Assembly: GCA_030424715.1 (NCBI GenBank)
Contig: JAUHWH010000006.1
Location: 124,001-188,000, forward strand
DNA length: 64,000 bases
Direction: 5' to 3'
Origin: Bdellovibrionia bacterium
GTDB taxonomy: Bacteria > Bdellovibrionota > Bdellovibrionia > Bdellovibrionales > JAGQZY01
Below are positions 24,952 to 34,883 of this stretch, piece after piece. The translations under genes and the position numbers were made by a program. The first letter of the stretch is position 1. Every line of letters begins with the position of its first letter. The notes below the pieces were generated by a model. That model had not been told where the DNA came from and made no database searches. It saw nothing but the letters and a program-made list of their open reading frames with translations.

Positions 24952-27900
24952 CTAGTTGGAGATATTGTCAATAATGCTAAATCCCGAAGAGTTACCGGCT
25001 GAACTATTGGTAAGAATTTCGGGAAGCAAGTCATTGGTCAAGTCGTGTACTGATATCTGAATATTCCAGTTGGAGCCGGGAGTTGGTGATGAATAACTGA
25101 GACCAGTAGGTGTGAAGTTTCCACTACCGTTGCCCAGTAAAATTTGGGTTCCCGAGTAGTTTTTGGTCATAAGGATATCAAGGTCACCATCCCGATTCAT
25201 ATCCGCAATATCCGAAGAGGGGAGGTTAAATGCGGTGGCATAACGGGCCACTCCTCCGTTGGTCGTCACTGCGGAGATAGAGCCAGCGGCGCCTCCTGTG
25301 ACGATGCTCACGTTCCCATTATTTGACGATGACAACACGTAGTCGTAAACGTTATCACCACTTAATTCTCCGTAACTCAAGCTGGTGACGGTTCCACCAA
25401 TTGAAGTTGAAGCTGTTGAAGGGGCATTAAAGGTCAAGTCTCCATTGCCCCTAAAAATCTGCAGTTGGGCGTTGTTTGTGGCCGTAATTATGTCATCGTG
25501 GCCATCTTGATCGACGTCGAGACTCAAAAGATCTTGGACATAGCTGCTGACGGCACTAATAATAGTAGGGGATGCCGTTATAAAGGATCCATCGCCTCGG
25601 CCCCGAAAAATATAAACTTGGCTTCCTATTCCCGCGTTGCAACCTACGGCGAAAGCGAGATCTCTATTTCCATCGCCATTATAGTCACCCGAGGCGACAC
25701 CGAACGAGCCCGATGTTCCGGTGCAGCCACTGGTGTTGGTTGTAAAACTAATTAAGCTCGAGAAAGTCCCATCGCCATTACCAAGAGTCACAGATCCGGT
25801 TCCGGTTCCACCACTGTTAAAATTGGCACTCACATAGTCTAAATTGCCATCACCATTGAAGTCATCCAGAAGGTGCGGGTGGCTCGCTGGCCAGTAGGCT
25901 CCGATGTCACCGGTAGGTATGGTTGCAGCGTTCAGGTTGTACGCGCCAGTGGAGGAGCCAAAAAGAATACTGGAGGCTCCACCAATTTTGTTTATGATAT
26001 CGCGGTAGCCGTCCTTATTGATGTCGGCCACCAAAGGTTTACCATATGCTGGCACAGGGTCAGCCGGCAAATTGATGTAATATGCGGGGCCGGACTTGTA
26101 GGCCACTGAGGTGTGGGTGTTTCTTAAGACCTCAAGACGAGACCAACTGACCCACCAGCCGGCACCCGCGGCCAGTGCCGGGCGTGTGTCGCCTGTGATA
26201 AGGTTTCCGAATGCGATTCCCCTTGGGTAGTACCCTACAGAGAGCTGTCGGTTGGCAGTAAAGCCTCCGGTCCCATTGTTTAAAAACACGCCAATGTTGT
26301 TGTAGTGCCCACCGGCCATGGTCATACCGATGTCGATGTCGCCATCTCCATCTACGTCAGCAGCATCTAGAAAGTGAGGCGATCCTTGAAATCCGGCCGA
26401 GGATGTGGAGTATGCGGAGACTCCTGAAAAATTACCGGCGCCATCGCCAGTCATGACAACAAAAGTGCGCTCATTGTAGTTGGCGGCAACGACATCGAGG
26501 TTGCCATCACCGGTGACGTCCGCAAGGACACCATCGAAGGGGCGACCAAGGCAATCCGTAGAAGATTGCAGTGAAAAGGTTCCGTTACCCGCGCCAAGAA
26601 AAACATCGACTCTTCGGCTGTCATAGCGAATCGAGGCAAGGTCCGTATTGCCATCACCATTGATATCACCGACATCGAGTCCATAGGTGTCAGCAGATGC
26701 CAATGTGGCTGCAACGTGATAATTGGTAATGGCCAGGCCAGTATTGCTACACGCCTGAGCGCCGTTGCCATTGTAGGCGACGGTTGTTCCGCCGGATCCA
26801 CAGTTGATAAGGATTTGCACGTATTCGGCGCCATATGCCGACACCGCGATGTCGGGCAGAGCGTCTCCATTGAAATTGCCCAGCTGAATGTCTCTGACGG
26901 TACCACCCACAGCAATCACCTGGGTTGAGACGGCACCCGTCCAATTGTTATCACCTTTAAAAATCGTCAGGTTGGCGTTGTCTAAATTGGCACTGATAAT
27001 GTCTTTCATACCATCATTGTCGATGTCACCAATGGCGATTCCGTAAGGCGTAAAGCCGCCGGTACTGTGGACGTACGGTAAGAAATTTCCTGTGCCGTCA
27101 CCGATAAAGACGATCACCGCCAGAGAGCGTTCTCCAGCATAGACAATGTCATTGATTCCGTCATTGTTCATATCGGCTATTTTGACTTCGTAAGGATAAG
27201 GGGCTCCCGACCCGACTGAAGAAGTCACAAAGGCACTATTGATCGGCGCTTGCATGCGAGTGTTGGTCATCCCCGCAGATACCACGGTCAAAGTTTTGGT
27301 CTTAACGTCCGAAAAACCACGAGCATCCGTCACGGTGAGGCTGACCGGGTAGGTACCGGCGGTGCCGGCTCCAGCGGTGCCACTTATGTAGCCGGAAGAG
27401 GTATTGATGCTCAATCCCACAGGCAGTCCCGTTGCAGCATAAGTCAACGGACGCACGCCACCACGCACTTTGACATGATCGAGGTAGTTTTTTGACTGAC
27501 CCGCCACTCGAAAAACATCTTCAGTATCTAAGACAATTTTGGGTGGGATACTCACGGCGATGGTCAAGGCTTGTGTGTCGGACTGTCCGAGACTGTCTTG
27601 CACCCGGACGGTAAAGGCGTTGGGCGAGTTGAGCACATTGGCCCCTGCTGTTGGAGTGCCAGTGATGGTGCCATTAGTGTTAAGGGTCAAACCCGTCGGC
27701 AGGTTTCCCGACGCGAGTGAATAAGTGTATGGCGTCACCCCACTGGTCGAATTGATAGATTGAGTGTATGGAATGCCCACACCAGCGCCACCTAAAGAGG
27801 TGGTGGTGATATCGGGGGCCTGATTCACATTGAAGGTGAAAGGCTTCGATACTGTGAGGCCGACATTGTCTCGTACAGTGATTGTCACAGAGGAGCTTGA

Positions 27901-28473
27901 GGTGATGGAAGAAATACCGCTAATAATGCCGGTTGTGGATCCAATGAAAAAACCCGTGGGGAGGCCGGATGCCGAATAGGTGTACGGCGGCGTTCCGCCT
28001 GTCACAGCGATTCCTTGGGCGTAGCTGACATTCACCAGGGCGGTTACTAAAGAGGTGGTCGTAATAATCAGAGCGTCACTGATGGGAATTTGATAGGCCT
28101 GCTCCACTTGAGTGCCGTCGGCATCTGTTACCAGAGCCGTAAAGTTGTATGACCCCGTGGCTGACGGAGAAACGACACCATCGATAACGCCCGTGTCTTG
28201 GTTAAGACTCAGGCCCGGAGGAAGTCCGCCAGACTTAATGGAAAACGAATAGGGTTGCTTTCCGCCATCGGCCACAATTTGTGCAGAGTATGAGAGGCCT
28301 TTGATTCCCGGGGTTAGAGTTAAGGTTTCAATGTTGAGAGACTCAAAAACGCGATTCTCAGCCAATTCATCCACTTTGGTGCAACCCACAGCCAATGTGA
28401 CAGTTAACACAAGGTGTAATAAAAATTTGAGTTTTCTATTTATCACGTTCAATCTCACTTTTGCAAAAGGCAT
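24952..28473 (-). CDS. Giant lipoprotein with Ig-like domains and FG-GAP/VCBS repeats
   Basis: 1173 residues from the ATG at 28473 (AAGG seven bases upstream; the open frame continues to 28590). Lipobox TLAVGC follows a basic N-terminus. Residues about 55-410 hold four Ig/cadherin-like 'putative Ig' repeats, each with PPYTYSASGLPTG-type stretches. The rest holds about 13 FG-GAP/VCBS units with Asp/Asn/Gly calcium-type loops (DMNNDGINDI, DINGDGNTDL, DVDGDGDIDI and others), as in beta-propellers of integrin alpha chains. Such proteins are surface adhesins or binding scaffolds. It lies 125 bases upstream of the motor operon on the same strand and is divergent from the next gene, so a shared promoter region (28474-28604) is likely. 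Confidence 0.85.
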   Translation of the reverse strand: MPFAKVRLNVINRKLKFLLHLVLTVTLAVGCTKVDELAENRVFESLNIETLTLTPGIKGLSYSAQIVADGGKQPYSFSIKSGGLPPGLSLNQDTGVIDGVVSPSATGSYNFTALVTDADGTQVEQAYQIPISDALIITTTSLVTALVNVSYAQGIAVTGGTPPYTYSASGLPTGFFIGSTTGIISGISSITSSSSVTITVRDNVGLTVSKPFTFNVNQAPDITTTSLGGAGVGIPYTQSINSTSGVTPYTYSLASGNLPTGLTLNTNGTITGTPTAGANVLNSPNAFTVRVQDSLGQSDTQALTIAVSIPPKIVLDTEDVFRVAGQSKNYLDHVKVRGGVRPLTYAATGLPVGLSINTSSGYISGTAGAGTAGTYPVSLTVTDARGFSDVKTKTLTVVSAGMTNTRMQAPINSAFVTSSVGSGAPYPYEVKIADMNNDGINDIVYAGERSLAVIVFIGDGTGNFLPYVHSTGGFTPYGIAIGDIDNDGMKDIISANLDNANLTIFKGDNNWTGAVSTQVIAVGGTVRDIQLGNFNGDALPDIAVSAYGAEYVQILINCGSGGTTVAYNGNGAQACSNTGLAITNYHVAATLASADTYGLDVGDINGDGNTDLASIRYDSRRVDVFLGAGNGTFSLQSSTDCLGRPFDGVLADVTGDGNLDVVAANYNERTFVVMTGDGAGNFSGVSAYSTSSAGFQGSPHFLDAADVDGDGDIDIGMTMAGGHYNNIGVFLNNGTGGFTANRQLSVGYYPRGIAFGNLITGDTRPALAAGAGWWVSWSRLEVLRNTHTSVAYKSGPAYYINLPADPVPAYGKPLVADINKDGYRDIINKIGGASSILFGSSTGAYNLNAATIPTGDIGAYWPASHPHLLDDFNGDGNLDYVSANFNSGGTGTGSVTLGNGDGTFSSLISFTTNTSGCTGTSGSFGVASGDYNGDGNRDLAFAVGCNAGIGSQVYIFRGRGDGSFITASPTIISAVSSYVQDLLSLDVDQDGHDDIITATNNAQLQIFRGNGDLTFNAPSTASTSIGGTVTSLSYGELSGDNVYDYVLSSSNNGNVSIVTGGAAGSISAVTTNGGVARYATAFNLPSSDIADMNRDGDLDILMTKNYSGTQILLGNGSGNFTPTGLSYSSPTPGSNWNIQISVHDLTNDLLPEILTNSSAGNSSGFSIIDNISN

Positions 28474-28604
28474 CAAAGACCTTATAAGAGGTTTCGGATG
28501 ATTCTTTAGCGATATTAAGGGATATAGTGAGAAATCTCTGTTTAAGACGAAATGATTTTGATACAGTTTTTTTGTAAAAATAAAAACCAAAAGAGTGTCT
28601 TATT

Positions 28605-30095
28605 TTGATACGGTTCGCCCTACTTTTTCTAGTCTTTGTTACATGGAGCCTTCCAGCTCGCAGCGATTTGCCGTCTTATTATCAAGTCGGGTTTTCTAAT
28701 ACCGGGTTTGATTTTTCCCACGCCATAATCGGTCGCTATCAGGATCATTCTATTTTTGTTATTCAAGGTGATGGGTCGAGTGTTGAAATCCCCATGGTGC
28801 TTTTTAAGGAAGCTCCATCCTCTGTGTCGAAAGCTATTGGCAAAAAGAAGGCCGTTAAAAAAAGAGCAGGCTCTTTAGAGGTCAAATATGTCATAGGTAA
28901 ATATGACTTACAGTCTTGTACGAAGACCCCCGAGTTTCGATCCTTTATACGCCAGATTCTTTTGTTAAAAGACAATCTTGGGGCTTTCGAGGTCAACGCC
29001 TCTGGACCACAGAACGGGGACTGTGCCCGACAAGTGGCGCAGGCCTTACGCAAACAAGGCATTCAGTCAGAGGTTGTGGTCGGGCGCTTACCAAAAGGGG
29101 GCGTTGTCGTGCGCGCTTTTTTAGGATCCGAAAAAGAAGAAGTTACAGTCGCCAAAGAAAGCCCGGATGAAACGCCGTTGGCTGATGTCTTTTGGGTCGA
29201 GGATGAAAAGGGGCGTCGAACCTCCGTGGCCAGTGATAAGAGCGGATTTTTTGCACTCAGCCTAAAAAAGGTGAAGGTAAAGCCCTACAATCTTTTTGTT
29301 CGAACGAAAAATAAAGTGTTTAAATCGAAAAATGCTGTGATTCCCTCGCGTATCAGTCTTGAAACGCGTAAGTACGATGTTTTCGGTGACTCTTATTTTT
29401 CATTCAAATCCTCTTACTTTGATTCTATTGAGCAAATTTCGCCGCCTAAAGAGTTTCTGCAAGAAATCGCAGATCAAAACAAAAAAGATCGACTGCGCAT
29501 GTTGGATTTCTATGTAGCCAGCGGAAGCTACAGTGGTACGGGGATCAGTGGCAGCACGGCATTGCTGAAACCTTTGGGAGTGGCGGCTTTTTTTGACCTG
29601 ACCGACCAGCTGTACGGCGAAATGGACTTGGTGCTTCCGTTGAATCTGTCGGGAGGAGCCCCCAACTTCTCATTGTTTGAAAGCACTCTGAACTATCGCC
29701 TTTTCGGGAACCACATCGACCAGCAAAACTTTGAGTTGTCGGCCGGGGTCGGGGGTGTGTACTACGGTGCCTCAAAAAGTGAGTCGGGAGATGTGTCGTC
29801 CATTCTTTTTCTTGGAAACTACTTAAGCGTGGTGGGACGAATCAATGCAAGACTACCTTTGTCGGATAGTGTCCTTCTCAACGCCTATGTCGGAGTCTCG
29901 CCTGCGGTTGCTGCTGGGGCAGGAGAAGCCTCTCTCTCTCCGATGCACGGGGCCGACTTGAGTTATTGTGTCACTGAGAGCTCATGCCTAAAGTTGTTTT
30001 ATTATTCGAACAGTTTTCAACTTCGTTTTCGGACGTTGAGCGATTTGTCGTCCGAGATCATCCGCTATGGCGCGGGTTATCGCTGGCGCTTCTAG
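28605..30095 (+). CDS. Exported protein with C-terminal barrel-like region
   Basis: 496 residues from a TTG start (GAGTG upstream). Signal peptide MIRFALLFLVFVTWSLPARS, then DLPSYYQV. The first half is soluble: a region with Cys pairs and a short beta-sandwich (about residues 190-245, VASDKSGFFALSLKKVKVK). The second half alternates hydrophobic and polar strands (LSGGAPNFSLFESTLNYRLF, NFELSAGVGGVYYG, GRINARLPLSDSVLLNAYVG) and ends WRF, as expected of an outer-membrane barrel. No named family. Divergent from the FG-GAP lipoprotein gene; the two may be co-regulated. Confidence 0.68.
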   Translation: MIRFALLFLVFVTWSLPARSDLPSYYQVGFSNTGFDFSHAIIGRYQDHSIFVIQGDGSSVEIPMVLFKEAPSSVSKAIGKKKAVKKRAGSLEVKYVIGKYDLQSCTKTPEFRSFIRQILLLKDNLGAFEVNASGPQNGDCARQVAQALRKQGIQSEVVVGRLPKGGVVVRAFLGSEKEEVTVAKESPDETPLADVFWVEDEKGRRTSVASDKSGFFALSLKKVKVKPYNLFVRTKNKVFKSKNAVIPSRISLETRKYDVFGDSYFSFKSSYFDSIEQISPPKEFLQEIADQNKKDRLRMLDFYVASGSYSGTGISGSTALLKPLGVAAFFDLTDQLYGEMDLVLPLNLSGGAPNFSLFESTLNYRLFGNHIDQQNFELSAGVGGVYYGASKSESGDVSSILFLGNYLSVVGRINARLPLSDSVLLNAYVGVSPAVAAGAGEASLSPMHGADLSYCVTESSCLKLFYYSNSFQLRFRTLSDLSSEIIRYGAGYRWRF

Positions 30096-30144
30096 ACCAT
30101 CGTCGCCATTGATCTATTGAAGCAAACAACCGATCCGTCTAGGT

Positions 30145-30768
30145 ATGCAAAGGTCATGGATAGCTCTATTAGGAGCTCTATTTTTTATTTTTACCACGGT
30201 CATGAGTTACCGCTTAATCGACAATGTGTCACTTTCCGCCGCTGAAATCAGCAGCAGAGAAGAACCCATCCATGATTATAATAAAAAACTCGTTGAACAA
30301 GCCGTTGCTAAGGGCTATTTGGAGCCAACGGAGTCCATTGAAATCGAAATGTTTTCGCTTCTTGATATGGTTTTGTCTTACAATGAAAGCCTGGGCTCAG
30401 CAAAAGTGAAGATGAAGTCTCTAGGTAAAAAGCGGTCCCAGCTCACACTAAGTCTCAAAAAATTGTTTGATCAAGACCTTAATTTTAAAAAGTCAGAAGC
30501 AAATGAGATCAGCTCTTTGGTCAGTGCCGTTGCCGCCGGTTATCAGATTGATAAGGTGGTCTTTCAAGAGTCTATTTCAAACCAGCAAACAGCCGAGGAC
30601 CTAAAACAAGCCATTGCGGCTCGTCGCTATATATACAAGAACTTTAAAAAAATGGGTGAAGAGATACAGTTCCTAACCAAGATCTCCAATCGCTCGGAAA
30701 AGTCTAGTCCATCAAATTCAATCGATCTCTTTGTCGATGTCTCTTTAAAAAAACCGAGTGACTTTTAA
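30145..30768 (+). CDS. Small exported or membrane-anchored protein, unknown
   Basis: 207 residues. A hydrophobic N-terminus (SWIALLGALFFIFTTVMSY) acts as signal or anchor; the rest is polar and predicted helical (DYNKKLVEQAVAKGYLEPTE, LKKLFDQDLNFKKSEANEI). It starts 49 bases after the barrel-like gene on the same strand, so it probably belongs to its transcript. No family or motif recognised. Confidence 0.6.
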   Translation: MQRSWIALLGALFFIFTTVMSYRLIDNVSLSAAEISSREEPIHDYNKKLVEQAVAKGYLEPTESIEIEMFSLLDMVLSYNESLGSAKVKMKSLGKKRSQLTLSLKKLFDQDLNFKKSEANEISSLVSAVAAGYQIDKVVFQESISNQQTAEDLKQAIAARRYIYKNFKKMGEEIQFLTKISNRSEKSSPSNSIDLFVDVSLKKPSDF

Positions 30769-30878
30769 TACCTAAAAATTAAAAACTCTTTATCAAAAGA
30801 GAAGCATCTTCACCCCGGATCATGGAAAGGGTCGGCGGTCTCTCATCGGGTGAGTGTCAGTTAGCGAGAAGCCGCGCA

Positions 30879-33392
30879 CTAGAAGTGCTCCTTAGTAAAA
30901 TTGTAGGTGCTGAAAACAATTTGCCGTATCGTGTTTAGGAACGTCTGTTTGTCTGTAATACCCATTTGATCAGCCTGTTTGGGGAGTTCAAATTCGAGGC
31001 CGGTTGAAGCCATGGAGTGATGGTCCCAGCGTTGCCAAAATAAACAGTCATGGTCTGCCACAGACGAAAAATCGTACGTGGTGATCTGCGATTCTCGAAA
31101 GCCACCGCTCATGGTCATAATATCTTTATTGGCAGATCCAGAAACCGCTGCTGGAGCGCTGTTGTCTTTCTCTGAAAAAATCGCACCGGTGATGTCATTG
31201 CAGGTGTCACTGTCGGCTCTCATGACTCCGTCGACAGAGAGAGATTTTAAGTGAAAGGTGGCTCCTAGCAGAGGGTGACTCTGTTGGTGTCGCCTTTGGT
31301 CTTCACTAATTGCGGCGACCACATGGTCGGGCCTGTGGTAGGCTTTGGTTGGTATACCCAGACTTGCCAGCTCCGGCACAAAAAGGTTGTTTGGTACTTG
31401 TACCCCCATTTCCGGTTGATAGCGTAGCACGCCCGATGCGTCGAAGAGGTAGCTTCCGGATTCGTCTTTGGGGTAGCCGAGAAGGGACTCAACGAGAACA
31501 TAGATGTCCACCTTGTTTTGTTCCTTCGCAAACTTTAAAGCATCAATGATTTGGGGGTCATACAAAAACTGGTCATCAATTAAAATCTGGTGTTTCGCTC
31601 CCAAAATCAGTTGGATGTTCTGTTCAATAGCGGACATTTCGGTGCCGTAGATATTATTCTGTGCCATGGCAATAACGGAATCCCCAATGGGTTCGTAGTC
31701 GATGAGAACAGCTCCCGTGGTTCGATTGAGAACATCAATAGGTGTAAGCAACTTCTTTATAGACGCGATCGTCGGGGCGTCATCTCCAAATTTTCGAGAG
31801 ATATGATTTTTCACCATCTCACCACCGAGCAATGGGTCAGTGTCGAGGACAAAGGCCTCATAGACGTCATAGTAGAATGAATCAAGGATGATGGCTGTGG
31901 CGGGGCCCTGCACTTCGGCGACTTGGTCGCGATTCACTCCTCCCGAGGAGTCCGTCCAGTTTTTTGATCCCACAAAGGCTCGCCCACCCGTGGGCTGTTT
32001 GCCATCCACAATTAAAACCTTGGAGTGATCGGACTTTGCTAGAAGATGAAAACCGTCGCTCTCCAGCAGAGTTTTCACGTTGTTGTTGGCACTCAAATCT
32101 TCAACCACATTTTTGGTGATCAAAAGATCAGCAAACTCAGGAAGAGCTGTTCTTTTTAGATTGATCTGAGTTGGAGTGATGTAAAAGTTTTTGTTAGAAA
32201 ACTTCTCTGCAAAGGCACGCATGTAGCGATAGACCATGTCGAGTTGGTGGCCGTACTGAAACTTGTTTTCGTTATCTGTGATGACGATGACGGTAAAATC
32301 GGGATCTTCAATGACTTTCTTGAAAAGCTCCTTTGCCAGGTTCATGCCGATGGATCCACCCATCCAAAAAATATCCACAAAGACGGACTCTTCGGCTTCC
32401 CTTATGGCCTGTAACATCGTGGCGTATGTGCCAAGGATGTCGCCTCCAATGGGGCCGAGCACGGAGTCTGAGAAGTGACTCATATTTTTACTTTCATGGG
32501 TGTTACGAAATCCTTCAGCAGTCGTAAAGAGTTCTGTTAGAGCGGCTTCGGGAGTGTCCATTAAAAGCTTAAAGTCCTCAATGGTGAGATCTTTGTACTT
32601 TTTCTCGAGCCCTGGGGCTTGCGCGCTCAGCATGAGATGCAGCTGATCGCCGAGGTCGAGAATGGCTCGAGGTTTGTCGGGCAATAGATTGTGAAGGGTC
32701 ACCTTGTTACCGCCGACGAAGCCAGAAAAAGAGACTGGAAAGGGCGCTCCGTGGTATTTATGCTCCATAAAAAGAGTTTGCAGTTTTTCATTCAGTTGAT
32801 TCACTAGCGGGTCAGGATTGACACAGTCTTTGAAGGCTTGCACGACGGCAAAAGATCTTTTGATGTCAAAACTACGAGTCGTCACCCCTGACCGCTGTAG
32901 GGAGAGGGCAAAGCACTGTTCAATACCCTTAATTTGCTTGCGAGCCAGAGCATAAGGCCAATGCTTTTTCGACAAATCAGCAATAGCATTGGGGTTCCAA
33001 GCTTGGGCTTGTGGATCGAGAATGGTGTTGTCGATCAACGTATGGGCGCTGATGAGGTAAAGCCCCAGTGTTTGGGCCGCCTGCTGCCGTTGGCCGGTGA
33101 GGGCATAGTAATAAAGGAGCTGCCGATAGCTCTTGCCCAAAATTTTTGACTGCATGATAGTATTGGTGGCTTGGTAATATCGAGTGTTGCTCTTATCTTT
33201 CGTGAAGAGTCGGTACCAGGAGGTCAGAGACTCAAAGTTGTTGATGTCGGTCAGGCGTTCATAGATAGACCGATAGCTGCGGTGAAGGTCTTCTTGTCGT
33301 AAAAGAATGTCATTATAATGATGTTGGGTCGAACTCGCAGCATCGGCACTAAAGTGAACAACAGTTAGTAGGGTGAGAAAGAGTTTTTTCAT
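30879..33392 (-). CDS. Secreted phospholipase-D-like protein with two HKD motifs
   Basis: 837 residues. Signal peptide MKKLFLTLLTVVHFSADA then ASSTQHH. Two HxKxxxxD motifs are intact: His456-Lys458-Asp463 (DHSKVLIVDG, followed by FVGSKNW) and His714-Lys716-Asp721 (FHLKSLSVDG, followed by SGSANKD). The PLD superfamily cleaves or transfers phosphodiesters, for example in phospholipids or nucleic acids; cardiolipin-synthase-type enzymes have two motifs in one chain, as here. The 300-residue N-terminal part is helical and not recognised. The start overlaps the upstream gene by four bases (ATGA). Likely periplasmic or secreted; the substrate is not deducible. Confidence 0.85.
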   Translation of the reverse strand: MKKLFLTLLTVVHFSADAASSTQHHYNDILLRQEDLHRSYRSIYERLTDINNFESLTSWYRLFTKDKSNTRYYQATNTIMQSKILGKSYRQLLYYYALTGQRQQAAQTLGLYLISAHTLIDNTILDPQAQAWNPNAIADLSKKHWPYALARKQIKGIEQCFALSLQRSGVTTRSFDIKRSFAVVQAFKDCVNPDPLVNQLNEKLQTLFMEHKYHGAPFPVSFSGFVGGNKVTLHNLLPDKPRAILDLGDQLHLMLSAQAPGLEKKYKDLTIEDFKLLMDTPEAALTELFTTAEGFRNTHESKNMSHFSDSVLGPIGGDILGTYATMLQAIREAEESVFVDIFWMGGSIGMNLAKELFKKVIEDPDFTVIVITDNENKFQYGHQLDMVYRYMRAFAEKFSNKNFYITPTQINLKRTALPEFADLLITKNVVEDLSANNNVKTLLESDGFHLLAKSDHSKVLIVDGKQPTGGRAFVGSKNWTDSSGGVNRDQVAEVQGPATAIILDSFYYDVYEAFVLDTDPLLGGEMVKNHISRKFGDDAPTIASIKKLLTPIDVLNRTTGAVLIDYEPIGDSVIAMAQNNIYGTEMSAIEQNIQLILGAKHQILIDDQFLYDPQIIDALKFAKEQNKVDIYVLVESLLGYPKDESGSYLFDASGVLRYQPEMGVQVPNNLFVPELASLGIPTKAYHRPDHVVAAISEDQRRHQQSHPLLGATFHLKSLSVDGVMRADSDTCNDITGAIFSEKDNSAPAAVSGSANKDIMTMSGGFRESQITTYDFSSVADHDCLFWQRWDHHSMASTGLEFELPKQADQMGITDKQTFLNTIRQIVFSTYNFTKEHF

Positions 33393-34753
33393 GGTGTGCC
33401 CCCAACTTCGGTTCCTAGGGCTTGGTTAAGAAGAGTCAAAAATTGCTTTTGCACCTCGGGCTTGAGCAGGGTGTAAACCAGCCCTTGGGTTTCGAGACTT
33501 GTTTTAATATTTTCAACTTGTTTTTGATAGGGCTCCAATTGTTTATTGGCAGCTGCAACAAATTGGTCATTCACTGCCTGTTGTTCAATTGTGGGCAATC
33601 GCAATACCGACCACGATAGAAACTCAGGCTTTCGCTCAAACTCGGTAAGAACTCGGATATCAGAAATTTTAAGTGTGGCGAGATCCAGCGAAACCTCATG
33701 GATGTTCATTTTAATATTGTACTCACGGGCCAACCACCAATCGAGGGCGCCGATCCCTAGGGGTGCTAGGATTTCACCCCACAGGTGAGGCGTGTTGTAG
33801 CGGGCCATGTACGAGTTAATCGTGATGCCATCGATTTCAAGGAGAGGGTTCTCGAAAGGTGATCGTGTGAGGTCCCAGTTTTCACCTTTTACAAGTCCCA
33901 AGCTACCAAATTTAATATTGAGGGTGAGGGGCTGACTGGCGCTTTGCTGATAAGAGGCCGTGATGATCACTCCCGGATGGCTGGAGTACTGCTGCGACAG
34001 CCATTTGAGTTTTGGGCGCCGGGGCATGCGAATTTTTTTGAAATGAGCTTCCTTTTCTTTCTGGTCGAAGTCGAATTCGGTATCCGTGGGGAGACCTCCG
34101 AGGAGCTGGACATTGATCGTGCTTTCAGGTCCTGCGAAATTAATTTGTACTAACAAGCCTACAAAGAAAGGCTCGTTGCGATTCAGTTGGACGTAGTTGT
34201 TTTCGTAGGAAAACTGTATGGCCTGCAGCACTCGTTCGTTGATGAGTTCAGAATAACTCTGTTCGGGGCGAAAACCCCATTGGGAGTTATCCACCACCGG
34301 AGCCTTCTGGAGAGAATAAAAACGCTTAAAGGGCAAGACGGCGTCTTGGGTTTTAGCCGTAGGCACCTTCGGAAGAATGAAGGCGAGAAATTGCGATTCT
34401 TTATCAACGTGCTGAAAAGACTCTTCGGTTTGAGCGGCTATAAGTTCGGTGAGTATATCTTGAAAGGGAAAGGCTTGGGCCAACTCGAGCAGGTTGTAGC
34501 CATTTTGAAAGCTCTCGCCACTGAGTAGGGCACTCAGTCGGTCGGCAATCAACTGTGATGCTAGGTTTTTGTTCTGTTGAACCCGAGACTTTAACTTGGT
34601 CTCTTCAATATCTTTCAGAGACATACTGAGGTTGAGGCCTTCTGGTAGGGCTTCGACGACCATGAGTTCGTACTCGGAAATGGGGTATGAGCCATAGACA
34701 GAGGAAAACCAGAAGGTGACGAAAAGGAAGGGAAATATCATGTGATAGCGCAT
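33389..34753 (-). CDS. Exported partner protein of the PLD-like enzyme, unknown family
   Basis: 454 residues. The N-terminus RYHMIFPFLFVTFWFSSVYG is a signal peptide. The remainder is soluble, mixed helix and strand, with long Leu/Gln-rich segments (QLIADRLSALLSGESFQNGY) and a hydrophobic stretch near residue 330 (HLWGEILAPLGIGALDWWLA). I recognise no domain. Its TGA stop overlaps the PLD start (ATGA), so the two are translated together, which suggests an accessory or inhibitor role. An ATG at 34741 in the same frame is an alternative start. Confidence 0.65.
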   Translation of the reverse strand: MRYHMIFPFLFVTFWFSSVYGSYPISEYELMVVEALPEGLNLSMSLKDIEETKLKSRVQQNKNLASQLIADRLSALLSGESFQNGYNLLELAQAFPFQDILTELIAAQTEESFQHVDKESQFLAFILPKVPTAKTQDAVLPFKRFYSLQKAPVVDNSQWGFRPEQSYSELINERVLQAIQFSYENNYVQLNRNEPFFVGLLVQINFAGPESTINVQLLGGLPTDTEFDFDQKEKEAHFKKIRMPRRPKLKWLSQQYSSHPGVIITASYQQSASQPLTLNIKFGSLGLVKGENWDLTRSPFENPLLEIDGITINSYMARYNTPHLWGEILAPLGIGALDWWLAREYNIKMNIHEVSLDLATLKISDIRVLTEFERKPEFLSWSVLRLPTIEQQAVNDQFVAAANKQLEPYQKQVENIKTSLETQGLVYTLLKPEVQKQFLTLLNQALGTEVGGTP

Positions 34754-34883
34754 GCCTTAAAGTCTTCGAAATCACGACTGTTAGCGAGTGATTCTTTCGA
34801 TCACTGATAATTTACAAAAGCAGATCCGAAGCATTTACAGGGTCAGCTGTTGCTGTTTTTACCACATGAAAGTAAGGTGGGTT

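Noticed and set aside
26451-26915. 154-residue frame in the FG-GAP gene
   Set aside because: Alternate-frame shadow of the calcium-type repeats, which have consistent codon structure in the main frame.
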